Source of the DNA: Companilactobacillus kedongensis
GTDB lineage: Bacteria; Bacillota; Bacilli; Lactobacillales; Lactobacillaceae
Length of the DNA: 64,000 bases
Direction: 5' to 3'
Assembly: GCF_003946625.1 (NCBI RefSeq)
Contig: NZ_RHOR01000001.1
Location: 186,001-250,000, forward strand
Under the pieces are notes generated by a model. It had not been told where the DNA came from, did not search any database, and saw only the letters and a program-made list of their open reading frames with translations. Shown piece by piece: positions 9,259-18,356 of this stretch. Numbering within the stretch: position 1 is the stretch's first letter; every line of letters begins with the position of its first letter. Made by a program: the position numbers and the translations under genes.

Positions 9259-12200
9259 ATGCCATTAAAATCATTAACAATCAACGGATTCAAATCTTTT
9301 GCTGATAAAACAAAGATTGACTTTACAAGTGGAATTACAGGTATCGTTGGACCGAACGGAAGTGGAAAGTCGAATATTACTGAAGCGATTCGTTGGGTCA
9401 TGGGCGAGCAATCAGCCAAAAGCTTACGTGGTGATAAAATGGCCGATATTATTTTTGCCGGTAGTGATACACGTTCACAAATGAATCACGCTGAAGTTAT
9501 TTTAGAGTTTGATAATTCACATAAAGAATTGAAATCTGATCAAGAAAATATTTTGATCAAACGTAAACTATATCGTAATGGTGATACGGAATTTTCAATT
9601 AATAATAAAGATTGTCGTCTCAAGGATATTACTGAACTATTTATGGATTCAGGTATGGGTAAACAATCTTTTTCAATCATTTCACAAGGTCGAGTTGAGG
9701 AAATATTCAATAGCAAGCCAGTGCAAAGACGTTCAATTATTGAAGAGTCCGCTGGGATTGCTTTATTTAAGCAAAAAAAAATTCAGGCTGAAAGTAAGTT
9801 GTCAGAAACGACTGATAATTTACATCGTGTTTCTGATATTGTTTCCGAATTGGCCAAACAAGTTGAACCATTAAAAGAACAGGCTAGTATCGCTAGAGAC
9901 TATCAAACACAAAAAAGTCAATATGATGCGATTTATCAACAGATTTTGACGATTGAAATAAAAGATACTTCTATTCAAAAGCGCAAAGTTAATAATGAGT
10001 TGCGCGAAGTTAAGCTAAGTCTGCAAGAAATTGAGAAAAAAGTTAAACAATCTACGGCCGATCTTAATGCCAACCGAACAAGAATCAGTGAATTTACTAA
10101 AAAAATTGATGATCATCAGAATGGCTTAGTAGAAAAAACTCGAGCCTTGGAAATTTTAAATGGTCAAATAGCTGTTGCTGATGAGAGAAATGGATACAAT
10201 ACTAGTACGCAAGATTCATTAAATGACCGTTTAGAAAAACTGTTGAATGCTAAGAAAACTAGTCAGATACAATTAGCAACTTGTCAAAAATCTTTGGATG
10301 ACTATCAGCAAAAAATTAAGTCATATCAAAAAGAATTGAAAGAAATTGAACATTTAAAAACACAAACGCCTGAAGATCTCCAAAAAGAAATTGATCAAAT
10401 TAGAGATCAGTACGTTAATAGCTTACAAGAGCAAGTATCAAATAATAATGAACAAAAATTCAGTCAACGACAATTAGCAAGAATTTCTGAGTTAGAGCAA
10501 GAGCAAAGTACGAATACTGACAAAGTTGCAGCTGAAATTGACAAACTAAATCAGTCGATTTCTACAACTAATCAAGAAATTGACAAGTTGGTCAGTGATA
10601 ATCAAGACTTGATCAAAAAAGGTCAGACTATTTCCGCTTCTATCGATCAAGTGACTGAACAAGGTCAAAATGAGAATCAGGATTATTTGCATGAATTAGA
10701 GAATCTTCAAGAAATCAAGGCACGTAAAACTGTATTGGAAAATATGGAGCAAGAACATGCTGGATTTTATGAAGGTACAAAAAACATTTTGAATAATCAA
10801 CAGTCACTCGATGGAATAGTTGGCGCTGTTGCTGAATTGATCATAGTTCCTAAAAAATATCAATTGGCAATTGAAACAGTTGTCAGCAATCAATTGCAGT
10901 CGATCGTAACTAAAGATGAACCTGCCGCCAAACGTGCCATCGCATTCTTAAGACAAAAAAATGCTGGTCGTGCGACTTTCTTGCCTCAAAATATTATTCA
11001 ACCTAGGAGTGTTTATTCAACTGATTTGAATGCAGCTCATAGTGTTGTTGGATTCATTGATGTGGCAAGTAATTTGGTTGAATTTGATCAAAGTGTTAAT
11101 AATATTGTTCAAAATATCTTGGGTAATCTATTGATTGCGACTGATATTGATGCTGCTACAAAAGTTTCTGCAGCCGTTCATCGTAAATATCGTGTCGTTA
11201 CGCTCGATGGTAATGTTGTCAATGCTGGAGGTTCTTTGACAGGTGGACAAAAACGTCGAGTAAATTCAAGTCTTTTAAGTAGAAAAGAAGATTTGAAGGA
11301 ATTAGTGGCTCAATTGTCCAAAAAAGAACTGATCCTTGATCAAAAACAAAAGTCAGTTTCAGATCTGCGTGAGAAGCTAATTAGCTTACGTCAAGAAAAG
11401 TCCAGTGTTGACAAAGATTTAGAGTCTTTTAATCAAAAGAAGAGCAGTCTGAACAGTGATTTATCCACCCAACAAAATGAATTAAAACATTTTGAAAGTC
11501 AACGGTCAGCTTATGAGTATAATCAGTCTAAGACAAAAGCTGAGAAAAAAGAATTAGCTGACAATTTAGATAATCAATTGAAAATTGCTGAGGATTTAAA
11601 GAAAGAATTAATCAAATTACAGTCCGCTATTGATGATAAGCAAAAGACTCTGAATGATTTTGATTCTAAACTGTCATCTACTAATGAAAAAATTCAGAAG
11701 TATCAGACTGATTTGGCTGTTGTTAAGAGTAATTTTGAGAATGAGAATAATCAGCATAAACGCTTGATTTCTGAAATGGAATCTAATGATGAACAGATCA
11801 AAGAATTAAAGATTCGCTTAGATCAATTGAATAATGAAAAGAGTACGTTAGATTTAAGTAATTCTGAAATCAAATCTAGAATTGAAAACTTGAATACTGA
11901 AATCACTCAATTGAAGAAAACTTTGAGTTCTTTGCAAGATCAACGTGATCAAGAAGAAATCAATGCTAAAAAATTAAACGAACTAGCTCAAAGAAACTTT
12001 GATCTGCAAAAGTCTGCTTCTGACCAACAAGAGAATTTAGCTATTCAAGTAACTAAATTAACTAACCAGATTGACAGTCGCTTAGATATATTGGCTAAGG
12101 ATTATCAGTTAACATATGAAGCTGCTATGGTCAATTTGAAGAAACAAGATGCTGATCCAGATGAATTGAAGAAAAACGCCAATTTGCTAAAGATGGGGAT

Positions 12201-12804
12201 CGACGAGTTAGGTCCGGTAAATATTTCTGCGATTGCTGAATATGATAAGGTTAAAGATCGCTATGAATTTTTGACACAACAACAAGATGATCTTTTAACT
12301 GCCAGAAAACAGTTGATGGATACAATGTCAGAGATGAATAATGAAGTTATGACACGCTTTAAGAGAACTTTTGATAGCGTAGCCGCAGCCTTTGAGACAA
12401 TTTTCCCAGAGATGTTTGCAGGTGGACGTGCCAAATTAGTTTTAACCGATCCCAGTAACTTGTTAGAAACAGGCATTGAAATCATTGCACAGCCGCCCGG
12501 GAAGAAATTTCAAAGATTGAGTCTACTATCCGGTGGTGAAAAGGCTTTAACAGCCATTACGTTGTTGTTCGCTATTATTAAAGTACATCCAGTTCCATTT
12601 TGTATTTTGGATGAAGTTGAAGCGTCACTTGATGATGCCAATGTTTATCGCTTTGCTAATTATTTAAATAAATATGACGATAATACAGAATTTATCGTAA
12701 TTACCCATCGTAAGGGTACAATGATGAATGTTAACCGTCTTTATGGCGTTACAATGGAGGAATCCGGTGTTTCTAAAATGTTATCTGTTGAAGTAGAAAA
12801 ATAA
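9259..12804 (+). CDS. smc: Chromosome segregation protein SMC
   Basis: The condensin ATPase that organises and segregates the chromosome. The 1181-residue protein has Walker A GPNGSGKSN near residue 32, long coiled coils on both sides of a hinge (about residues 510-670, including GIVGAVAELI), the signature LSGGEKALTAI near residue 1090, and Walker B CILDEVEASLDD. The start is the ATG at 9259, eleven bases after AGGAG; an in-frame TTG at 9250 is too close to that site. The rnc stop overlaps the ribosome site, so translation is probably coupled. Confidence 0.97.
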   Translation: MPLKSLTINGFKSFADKTKIDFTSGITGIVGPNGSGKSNITEAIRWVMGEQSAKSLRGDKMADIIFAGSDTRSQMNHAEVILEFDNSHKELKSDQENILIKRKLYRNGDTEFSINNKDCRLKDITELFMDSGMGKQSFSIISQGRVEEIFNSKPVQRRSIIEESAGIALFKQKKIQAESKLSETTDNLHRVSDIVSELAKQVEPLKEQASIARDYQTQKSQYDAIYQQILTIEIKDTSIQKRKVNNELREVKLSLQEIEKKVKQSTADLNANRTRISEFTKKIDDHQNGLVEKTRALEILNGQIAVADERNGYNTSTQDSLNDRLEKLLNAKKTSQIQLATCQKSLDDYQQKIKSYQKELKEIEHLKTQTPEDLQKEIDQIRDQYVNSLQEQVSNNNEQKFSQRQLARISELEQEQSTNTDKVAAEIDKLNQSISTTNQEIDKLVSDNQDLIKKGQTISASIDQVTEQGQNENQDYLHELENLQEIKARKTVLENMEQEHAGFYEGTKNILNNQQSLDGIVGAVAELIIVPKKYQLAIETVVSNQLQSIVTKDEPAAKRAIAFLRQKNAGRATFLPQNIIQPRSVYSTDLNAAHSVVGFIDVASNLVEFDQSVNNIVQNILGNLLIATDIDAATKVSAAVHRKYRVVTLDGNVVNAGGSLTGGQKRRVNSSLLSRKEDLKELVAQLSKKELILDQKQKSVSDLREKLISLRQEKSSVDKDLESFNQKKSSLNSDLSTQQNELKHFESQRSAYEYNQSKTKAEKKELADNLDNQLKIAEDLKKELIKLQSAIDDKQKTLNDFDSKLSSTNEKIQKYQTDLAVVKSNFENENNQHKRLISEMESNDEQIKELKIRLDQLNNEKSTLDLSNSEIKSRIENLNTEITQLKKTLSSLQDQRDQEEINAKKLNELAQRNFDLQKSASDQQENLAIQVTKLTNQIDSRLDILAKDYQLTYEAAMVNLKKQDADPDELKKNANLLKMGIDELGPVNISAIAEYDKVKDRYEFLTQQQDDLLTARKQLMDTMSEMNNEVMTRFKRTFDSVAAAFETIFPEMFAGGRAKLVLTDPSNLLETGIEIIAQPPGKKFQRLSLLSGGEKALTAITLLFAIIKVHPVPFCILDEVEASLDDANVYRFANYLNKYDDNTEFIVITHRKGTMMNVNRLYGVTMEESGVSKMLSVEVEK

Positions 12805-12816
12805 GGAGATTAATAT

Positions 12817-14175
12817 ATGGGACTTTTTGATCGAATTAAAAAAGCCTTTACTGGCAAAGAATCTGAACCAAAAGAAACTGAAAAAGTTGATGAAACCGCC
12901 AAAAATACTGAAGAGCCTGAAGTAAATTCTGCTGATAAAACTACTGAATCAGAGGATATTGCTTCTAAATCAGATGAAAGCAAAACTGAACCTGAAGAAA
13001 AAAGTGATGCAGAATTTGAACCAGAACAAAATGACGAACTTGAAGAATCAGAAGTAGAATCAAAACCTGAACCAGTAGAGCCTAAACAGAAAATTAAAGA
13101 AGAAGTGGATGAGACTTCTGAAAATTCTGAACCTGAAGAAGAGACTACCGAGTCAGAAGAGACTGAAGATTCTGAAAATGCTGAGGTTGAAGAAACTCCA
13201 GAAGCAGAGTCTGAACCAGAAGAAAAAGATGATGTTAAGGAATATGACGAAGGGTTAAAGAAGAGCCGTAATTCATTTAGTGCTCGTTTTAATCGTTTCT
13301 TGGCTAACTTTAGAAGTGTTGATGAAGAATTCTTTGATGATTTGGAAGAATTATTGATTGAATCTGATGTTGGGTATGAAACTGCTATGCGTCTTTCGGA
13401 TGAATTGCGTGAAGAAGTTAAATTAGAAAATGTTAAAAAACGTTCTGATGTATCTGATGTTATCGTTAAAAAGTTAGTAGATATGTATGATGAAGAAGGT
13501 AAGGAAGAAGACAATAGTCTTAAATTCAGTAATGATAAGACGCCAACAGTATTCTTATTTGTAGGTGTTAATGGAGCTGGTAAGACAACGACAATTGGTA
13601 AACTAGCTCATCGTTACCAACAAGAAGGTAAGAAGGTTCTTCTAGCTGCTGGTGATACATTTAGAGCAGGTGCTATTGAGCAACTTCAAGTCTGGGGTAA
13701 GCGTGTTGGGGTACCCGTTCAAGCAAGTAAGGCCCAAACTGATCCCGCTTCAGTTGTTTTCGATGCTGTTCATCGTGCTGTTGAGGAAGACTTTGATATT
13801 CTTTTAGTTGATACTGCTGGTCGTTTACAAAATAAAGAGGGATTAATGCGTGAGTTGGAAAAAATCAAGCGTGTTATCACCCGTGAGTTGCCGGAAGCAC
13901 CTCAAGAAGTGCTCTTAGTACTTGATGGATCAACTGGACAAAATGCTTTGAGTCAGGCTAAACAATTTAATGAAACAACTGACGTTTCAGGAATCGTTTT
14001 AACTAAAATCGACGGTAGTTCTCAAGGTGGTATTGTCTTGGCAATCAGAAATGAACTTCATATACCGGTTAAATTAGTTGGTCTTGGAGAACAAATGGAT
14101 GATCTGCGTGATTTTGATCCTGAGAAATTTATTTATGGGTTATTTAAAGAATTAATTGTCGGTTCTGGTGAATAG
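12817..14175 (+). CDS. ftsY: Signal recognition particle receptor FtsY
   Basis: FtsY docks SRP-bound ribosomes at the membrane. The first 25 residues are basic and amphipathic, then a strongly acidic Glu/Ser/Asp region (about residues 20-145) leads into the NG GTPase domain, with GVNGAGKTTT near residue 250, DTAGRLQNK and TKIDGSSQGG. At 452 residues it is longer than B. subtilis FtsY (about 330) because of the acidic domain, as is common in lactobacilli. The gene reads to within one base of ylxM and ffh, so receptor, regulator and SRP GTPase are made together. Confidence 0.96.
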   Translation: MGLFDRIKKAFTGKESEPKETEKVDETAKNTEEPEVNSADKTTESEDIASKSDESKTEPEEKSDAEFEPEQNDELEESEVESKPEPVEPKQKIKEEVDETSENSEPEEETTESEETEDSENAEVEETPEAESEPEEKDDVKEYDEGLKKSRNSFSARFNRFLANFRSVDEEFFDDLEELLIESDVGYETAMRLSDELREEVKLENVKKRSDVSDVIVKKLVDMYDEEGKEEDNSLKFSNDKTPTVFLFVGVNGAGKTTTIGKLAHRYQQEGKKVLLAAGDTFRAGAIEQLQVWGKRVGVPVQASKAQTDPASVVFDAVHRAVEEDFDILLVDTAGRLQNKEGLMRELEKIKRVITRELPEAPQEVLLVLDGSTGQNALSQAKQFNETTDVSGIVLTKIDGSSQGGIVLAIRNELHIPVKLVGLGEQMDDLRDFDPEKFIYGLFKELIVGSGE

Positions 14176-14176
14176 T

Positions 14177-14518
14177 ATGGAAATTGATGAAACAACCAAG
14201 GTAAATTTGTTGTATAACTTTTATCATTCTTTACTGACAAAGAAACAGAGCCAGTATTTGAATTTATATTATGTTGAAGATTTTTCGCTTAGTGAAATTT
14301 CTGAACAGTTAGAAGTTTCTAGGCAAGCGGTATTGGACAATTTGCATCGGTCCGTTAGTCTGTTAGAATCATTTGAGAAAGAACTTGGTCTCATTAAGAA
14401 GACTCAAGAAATCGATGATATTTCAAAGAAACTTGACCGAGTTGTTTTAGACAGATATCCAGAAGATAAAGAGCTTAGTGAACTGGTAAATCGTATTTCA
14501 AAAATAAATGAGATGTAG
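14177..14518 (+). CDS. ylxM: YlxM/p13-like DNA-binding protein (UPF0122)
   Basis: A 113-residue protein with a sigma-70 region-4-like helix-turn-helix (YVEDFSLSEISEQLEVSRQAV). Family members sit beside ffh and ftsY and bind or modulate the signal recognition particle in streptococci. The start is the ATG at 14177, one base after the ftsY stop. An in-frame upstream start inside ftsY at 14156 is possible, but the homologous region begins at MEIDETTKVN. The ribosome site is weak, consistent with coupling to ftsY. Confidence 0.92.
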   Translation: MEIDETTKVNLLYNFYHSLLTKKQSQYLNLYYVEDFSLSEISEQLEVSRQAVLDNLHRSVSLLESFEKELGLIKKTQEIDDISKKLDRVVLDRYPEDKELSELVNRISKINEM

Positions 14519-14527
14519 GAGTAAGAG

Positions 14528-15964
14528 ATGGCTTTTGAAGGATTAAGTGAACGACTTCAAAAAGTTTTTTCCACGTTGAGAGGTAAAGGAAAACTTTCTG
14601 AAGATGATGTTCGTAAAGTAATGCGTGAAGTTAGAATGGCTTTACTTGAAGCTGATGTTAACTTTGATGTCGTTAAAGATTTCGTTAAGCAAGTTAGAGA
14701 GCGTGCTTTAGGCGCTGAAGTAATGGACAGTTTGAGTCCATCACAACAAGTTATCAAGATTGTTGATGATGAGTTAACCAAGTTGATGGGTGAAGAGGCT
14801 GTTCCTTTGAACAAATCTCCACATATACCAACAATTATTATGATGGTTGGTCTTCAAGGTGCTGGTAAAACTACCACAGCTGGTAAGCTAGCTAAATATT
14901 TGATTAATAATGAAAAGGCTCGTCCAATTTTTATTGCAGGTGACGTTTATCGTCCAGCTGCCATTGAACAGTTAAAGACCGTAGCTGAACAAGTTGGAGC
15001 ACCAGTTTATGAAGAAGGTACTGATAAAGATCCAGTTGATATTGTCAAGAATGGATTAGCTCAAGCCGCTGAAAATAAAAATGATTATGTAATTATTGAT
15101 ACTGCCGGTCGTTTGGAAATTGATGACAAATTGATGGACGAATTGACTAGGATCAAAGAGTTAGCACATCCAAATGAGATCCTCTTTGTTGCTGATTCTA
15201 TGACTGGTCAAGTTGCTGCTAAAGTTGCACACGGTTTTGATGAGCAATTAGATATTACCGGTGTTGTATTAACTAAGCTTGATGGTGACACTCGTGGTGG
15301 TGCCGCACTTTCAATTCGTGCCGTTACTGGTAAACCAATCAAGTTTATTGGACAAGGTGAAAAGTTAGATCAACTAGATGTCTTCCATCCTGATCGTATG
15401 GCCAACCGTATTCTTGGTATGGGTGACATGCTTACTTTGATCGAAAAAGCTCAAACTGATTACGATGAAAAACAAGCCAAAGATATGGCTGAAAAAATTC
15501 GTGAGAATAGTTTTGACTTTAACGACTTTATTGATCAAATGGATCAGATCCAGAAGATGGGTCCAATGGATGAATTGATGAAGATGATTCCTGGAATGGC
15601 CAACAATCCTGCTATGGCTAATGTTAATATTGGCGAAAAGGATATCGATCATTTGAAGGCTATTGTTTATTCAATGACTCCTAAAGAACGTGAGAATCCT
15701 GATCTGTTAAATCCTTCAAGACGTCGCCGTATCGCAAGCGGTTCTGGACGTAATGTTCAAGAAGTTAACCGTATGATCAAGCAATTTAAACAATCACGTG
15801 ACATGATGAAACAGATGAGTAAAGGTAACATGTCTGGCATGGAACAAATGATGGGTGGCGGAATGTCTGGTAAGTTGGGCAAGATGGCCATGCATTCAAT
15901 GGTTAAAAAACAAAAGAAACGTAAGAAGAAGCGTTTAAAGAAGATTAAACGCTTTAAGTCATAA
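14528..15964 (+). CDS. ffh: Signal recognition particle protein Ffh
   Basis: Ffh is the SRP54 GTPase, which binds signal peptides and 4.5S/6S SRP RNA. The N domain, the G domain with GLQGAGKTTT near residue 108, DTAGRLEID and TKLDGDTRGG are present. A methionine-rich M domain (about residues 320-460) carries the RNA-binding SGSGRNVQEVN. The C-terminus ends in a Lys/Arg cluster. TAGGAG precedes the start. The 478-residue length is normal for lactobacilli. A strong terminator follows within nine bases. Confidence 0.97.
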   Translation: MAFEGLSERLQKVFSTLRGKGKLSEDDVRKVMREVRMALLEADVNFDVVKDFVKQVRERALGAEVMDSLSPSQQVIKIVDDELTKLMGEEAVPLNKSPHIPTIIMMVGLQGAGKTTTAGKLAKYLINNEKARPIFIAGDVYRPAAIEQLKTVAEQVGAPVYEEGTDKDPVDIVKNGLAQAAENKNDYVIIDTAGRLEIDDKLMDELTRIKELAHPNEILFVADSMTGQVAAKVAHGFDEQLDITGVVLTKLDGDTRGGAALSIRAVTGKPIKFIGQGEKLDQLDVFHPDRMANRILGMGDMLTLIEKAQTDYDEKQAKDMAEKIRENSFDFNDFIDQMDQIQKMGPMDELMKMIPGMANNPAMANVNIGEKDIDHLKAIVYSMTPKERENPDLLNPSRRRRIASGSGRNVQEVNRMIKQFKQSRDMMKQMSKGNMSGMEQMMGGGMSGKLGKMAMHSMVKKQKKRKKKRLKKIKRFKS

Positions 15965-15972
15965 AAAAAACG

Positions 15973-16011
15973 ATGGTGTAAAGAAAAAAACTTTACACCA
16001 TTATTTTTTTT
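15973..16011 (+). terminator. Intrinsic terminator after ffh
   Basis: ATGGTGTAAAG (15973-15983) and CTTTACACCAT (15991-16001) form a perfect 11-base-pair stem around an A-only loop, followed by TA and eight T. Its descending arm also carries the -35 of the next promoter. Confidence 0.92.
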
Positions 16012-16020
16012 GTGTATACT
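15992..16020 (+). promoter_or_regulatory. Promoter for rpsP, overlapping the ffh terminator
   Basis: TTTACA (15992-15997), a 17-base spacer and TATACT (16015-16020) make a good sigma-A promoter. The -35 lies wholly in the 3' arm of the terminator stem and the spacer contains its T-tract. Confidence 0.7.
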
Positions 16021-16052
16021 AACAAAGTTAAGTATTTAGGAGGAAACAAAAT

Positions 16053-16325
16053 ATGTCAGTTAAGATTAGAATGAAACGTATGGGTAGTAAGTTAAGACCT
16101 TTCTACAGAATTGTTGTTGCTGATTCACGTGCACCACGTGATGGTCGCTTCATCGAACAAGTTGGTTATTACAACCCAATCGCTCAACCAGAAGAAATCA
16201 AGTTGGACGATGACAAAATTATGGACTGGTTACAAAAAGGTGCACAACCTTCAGATACAGTTCGTAACTTGCTTAAGACACATGGTATTATGCAAAAATA
16301 TCATGAAAACAAATATTCAAAATAA
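16053..16325 (+). CDS. rpsP: 30S ribosomal protein S16
   Basis: A 90-residue primary-assembly protein of the small subunit. [20 protein letters not shown] and the following [13 protein letters not shown] are diagnostic. AGGAGG precedes the ATG. It heads the rpsP-rimM-trmD-rplS cluster, conserved in most bacteria, and has its own promoter. Confidence 0.98.
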   Translation: MSVKIRMKRMGSKLRPFYRIVVADSRAPRDGRFIEQVGYYNPIAQPEEIKLDDDKIMDWLQKGAQPSDTVRNLLKTHGIMQKYHENKYSK

Positions 16326-16340
16326 TGAATAAGTAAAATG

Positions 16341-16382
16341 GGATCAGATAAAACTTTGTTTTGTCGTGGTCCTATTTATTTA
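16341..16382 (+). terminator. Attenuator-like hairpin between rpsP and rimM
   Basis: GGATCAGATAAAAC (16341-16354) pairs with GTTTTGTC-G-TGGTCC (16358-16372) with two G-T pairs and one bulged G, then TATTTATTT. The interrupted T-tract suggests partial termination, which would lower rimM and trmD output relative to S16. Confidence 0.55.
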
Positions 16383-16395
16383 TGTGGAGGAATAA

Positions 16396-16911
16396 ATGGC
16401 TGATAATTTATATCGAGTCGGAACAATTGTTAACACTCATGGAATCAAAGGCGAACTGCGTATTATTCCAATTACAGACTTTCCTGAAGAACGTTTCAAA
16501 AAGGGCGCTAAACTCTTTTTAAAGAAATCAAGTGATTCAAAAGAATTTATCGTTGAGTCATCTCGTAAACATAAGAATTTCATTTTGATCAAGTTTAAGG
16601 GATACGATAATATAAATGACGTTGAACAATATGTTAAATCAGAATTATTTTCTAACGATGAAGTAAAACCAAAGCTTAAAGATGGAGAATTTTTCTACAG
16701 TCAAATTATCGGGTTGAAGGTTGTTGATGAACAAATCGGTGAAATAGGAACAATTAAAGAAATTATGGAATTGGGTCCAAATGATGTTTGGGTCGTAAAG
16801 AGTCCTAAATACGATGAAGTATTAATTCCATATATTGATGATGTAGTAAAAAAAGTAGATCTCGAGAATGAAGTTATTAATGTCGAGATCCCGGATGGAT
16901 TGATAGACTAA
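16396..16911 (+). CDS. rimM: 16S rRNA maturation factor RimM
   Basis: RimM helps assemble the 30S head and binds S19. The 171-residue protein begins [18 protein letters not shown], the family N-terminal signature, and has a C-terminal PRC-barrel domain ([11 protein letters not shown] region and [10 protein letters not shown]). GTGGAGG precedes the ATG. The stop codon overlaps the trmD start by one base. Confidence 0.95.
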   Translation: MADNLYRVGTIVNTHGIKGELRIIPITDFPEERFKKGAKLFLKKSSDSKEFIVESSRKHKNFILIKFKGYDNINDVEQYVKSELFSNDEVKPKLKDGEFFYSQIIGLKVVDEQIGEIGTIKEIMELGPNDVWVVKSPKYDEVLIPYIDDVVKKVDLENEVINVEIPDGLID

Positions 16912-17639
16912 TGGATATAACAGTATTAAGCATTTTTCCTAAGATGTTTCAGGCTTTAAATGAGTCTTTAATTGGTAAAGCACAAGAAAAAGGGCTAGTT
17001 AATTTGGATGTAGTTGATTTTAGAGATTTTACTACAAACAAACAAAATCATGTTGACGATTCTCCTTACGGCGGTGGGGCAGGTATGTTATTGCAGGCAC
17101 AACCTATCTATGATGCCATGGACTATGTTGAACAAAAGAAGCCGGGTAAGAAACGAGTTATATTACTCGACCCAGCTGGTAAAACTTTTAATACTAAGAC
17201 TGCTAGAGATTTTGCAAAGGAAGATCAGTTAGTATTTATTTGCGGTCACTATGAAGGTTTTGACGAACGAATCAAAGATTTGGTTACTGATGAAGTTTCA
17301 ATCGGTGATTATATTTTAACTGGTGGGGAATTGCCAACTATGAATATGATTGATGCCACTTTAAGATTTGTACCCGGGGTTTTAGGTAATTCAGTTTCTG
17401 CCGAAGACGAGTCCTTCTCTCATGGATTGTTGGAATATCCACAGTATTCTAGGCCAGCAGATTTTCGCGGCAAGAAAGTACCAGAGGTCCTAACTAGTGG
17501 AGATCATGAAAAAATTCGTATCTGGCGTCTGAAAGAATCATTGAGAAAAACTCTAGAACGCCGACCTGATCTATTAGATACAGTAGAGTTGAATGATGAA
17601 GAGAAAAAATTACTTCGTGAAATTCGTTCCGAAAATTAG
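16911..17639 (+). CDS. trmD: tRNA (guanine-N1)-methyltransferase
   Basis: TrmD methylates G37 next to the anticodon, preventing +1 frameshifts. The 242-residue SPOUT enzyme contains [21 protein letters not shown], the knot sequence [14 protein letters not shown] and [11 protein letters not shown]. The start lies in the rimM stop codon (TAATG), so translation is coupled. Length and order match the family. Confidence 0.97.
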   Translation: MDITVLSIFPKMFQALNESLIGKAQEKGLVNLDVVDFRDFTTNKQNHVDDSPYGGGAGMLLQAQPIYDAMDYVEQKKPGKKRVILLDPAGKTFNTKTARDFAKEDQLVFICGHYEGFDERIKDLVTDEVSIGDYILTGGELPTMNMIDATLRFVPGVLGNSVSAEDESFSHGLLEYPQYSRPADFRGKKVPEVLTSGDHEKIRIWRLKESLRKTLERRPDLLDTVELNDEEKKLLREIRSEN

Positions 17640-17668
17640 TTTACAAATAAGATTCAATAATGTAATAT
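17640..17668 (+). promoter_or_regulatory. Candidate promoter for rplS
   Basis: TTTACA (17640-17645), a 17-base spacer and TAATAT (17663-17668). The -35 is good and the -10 is moderate (4 of 6). Confidence 0.45.
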
Positions 17669-17754
17669 TGTAAGAGTGTTTGAACACATATTAACGATAT
17701 TCCGCTGTGTATTAATTAAGATACATAAGAGTGTCGAATTAGGAGAAATTATTT
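17669..17754 (+). promoter_or_regulatory. Candidate ribosomal protein L19 leader
   Basis: About 85 bases of untranslated leader separate the candidate promoter from rplS. It contains GTGT-TTGA-ACAC (17676-17687) and later GTGT and AAGAGTGTCG elements. Firmicutes rplS genes often carry a structured L19 leader; matching this sequence to that family is inference. Confidence 0.4.
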
Positions 17755-18108
17755 ATGAAACCATTAATTCAAGATATTACTAAAGAACAACTACGTTCTG
17801 ATATTCCTGACTTCCGCCCTGGTGACACTGTTCGCGTCCATGCCAAGGTTGTTGAAGGTTCACGTGAACGTATCCAGTTGTTTGAAGGCGTTGTAATTAA
17901 GAGACGTGGAACTGGCGTTAGTGCTACTTATACTGTTCGTAAGATGAGTAGCGGTGTTGGTGTTGAAAGAACATTCCCACTAAACACACCACGTGTTGAA
18001 AAAATCGAAGTTATTAGACATGGTCTTGTACGTCGTAGCAAGCTTTACTATCTACGTGATCGTAAAGGTAAGGCAGCACGTATTAAAGAACGTCGTCTTG
18101 AAAAATAA
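17755..18108 (+). CDS. rplS: 50S ribosomal protein L19
   Basis: A 117-residue protein at the subunit interface. [28 protein letters not shown] and the basic C-terminus [17 protein letters not shown] are typical. GGAG lies before the ATG. It closes the rpsP cluster and is followed by two tandem terminators. Confidence 0.98.
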   Translation: MKPLIQDITKEQLRSDIPDFRPGDTVRVHAKVVEGSRERIQLFEGVVIKRRGTGVSATYTVRKMSSGVGVERTFPLNTPRVEKIEVIRHGLVRRSKLYYLRDRKGKAARIKERRLEK

Positions 18109-18117
18109 GCAAATTGT

Positions 18118-18141
18118 AAAGACACTTCGGTGTCTTTTTTT
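18118..18141 (+). terminator. Intrinsic terminator 1 after rplS
   Basis: AAAGACAC-TTCG-GTGTCTTT is a perfect eight-pair stem with a stable TTCG tetraloop, followed by T residues. Confidence 0.9.
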
Positions 18142-18147
18142 GTATCC

Positions 18148-18181
18148 AAACAGATATCTTCAATAAGGTATCTGTTTTTTT
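18148..18181 (+). terminator. Intrinsic terminator 2 after rplS
   Basis: AAACAGATATCTT (18148-18160) and AAGGTATCTGTTT (18165-18177) form a 13-pair stem with one G-T and a four-base loop, then T residues. Being nearly symmetrical, it could stop transcription in both directions. Confidence 0.85.
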
Positions 18182-18198
18182 ATTATCCTTAATTATTT

Positions 18199-18314
18199 AA
18201 ACACGTATAATTATTTGAATAATCGGCTATAATAAGTTTTTGAATGTCAATTATACGAACAATAAGATTAATTTTATGAATTTATGTACGTAAATTGATT
18301 GAAAAACACGTATA
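18199..18314 (+). promoter_or_regulatory. Putative purine operon control region (PurR-like box and repeats)
   Basis: TTATACGAACAAT (18251-18263) matches the PurR box pattern AWWWCCGAACWWT at all but two positions. CGTATAATT (18204-18212) and AATTATACG (18249-18257) form an inverted repeat centred exactly on a TATAAT (18228-18233). AAACACGTATA occurs at 18199-18209 and again at 18304-18314. AATTTATGTACGTAAATT (18279-18296) is a near palindrome. No strong -35 is visible for the TATAAT. PurR control is inferred from the box and the genes downstream. Confidence 0.5.
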
Positions 18315-18356
18315 GGATTGATAAACTGATGACATACTTTAAGGAGAAAGTGGCTT

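Noticed and set aside
12810-13514. Long minus-strand open frame opposite the start of ftsY, rich in Ser
   Set aside because: It mirrors the Glu/Ser-rich acidic FtsY domain; Glu codons read backwards as Ser/Phe. It has no ribosome site and no recognisable domain.
18267-18356. Purine or guanine riboswitch before purE
   Set aside because: No matching three-way junction or conserved core bases could be seen; the region looks like operators, not an aptamer.
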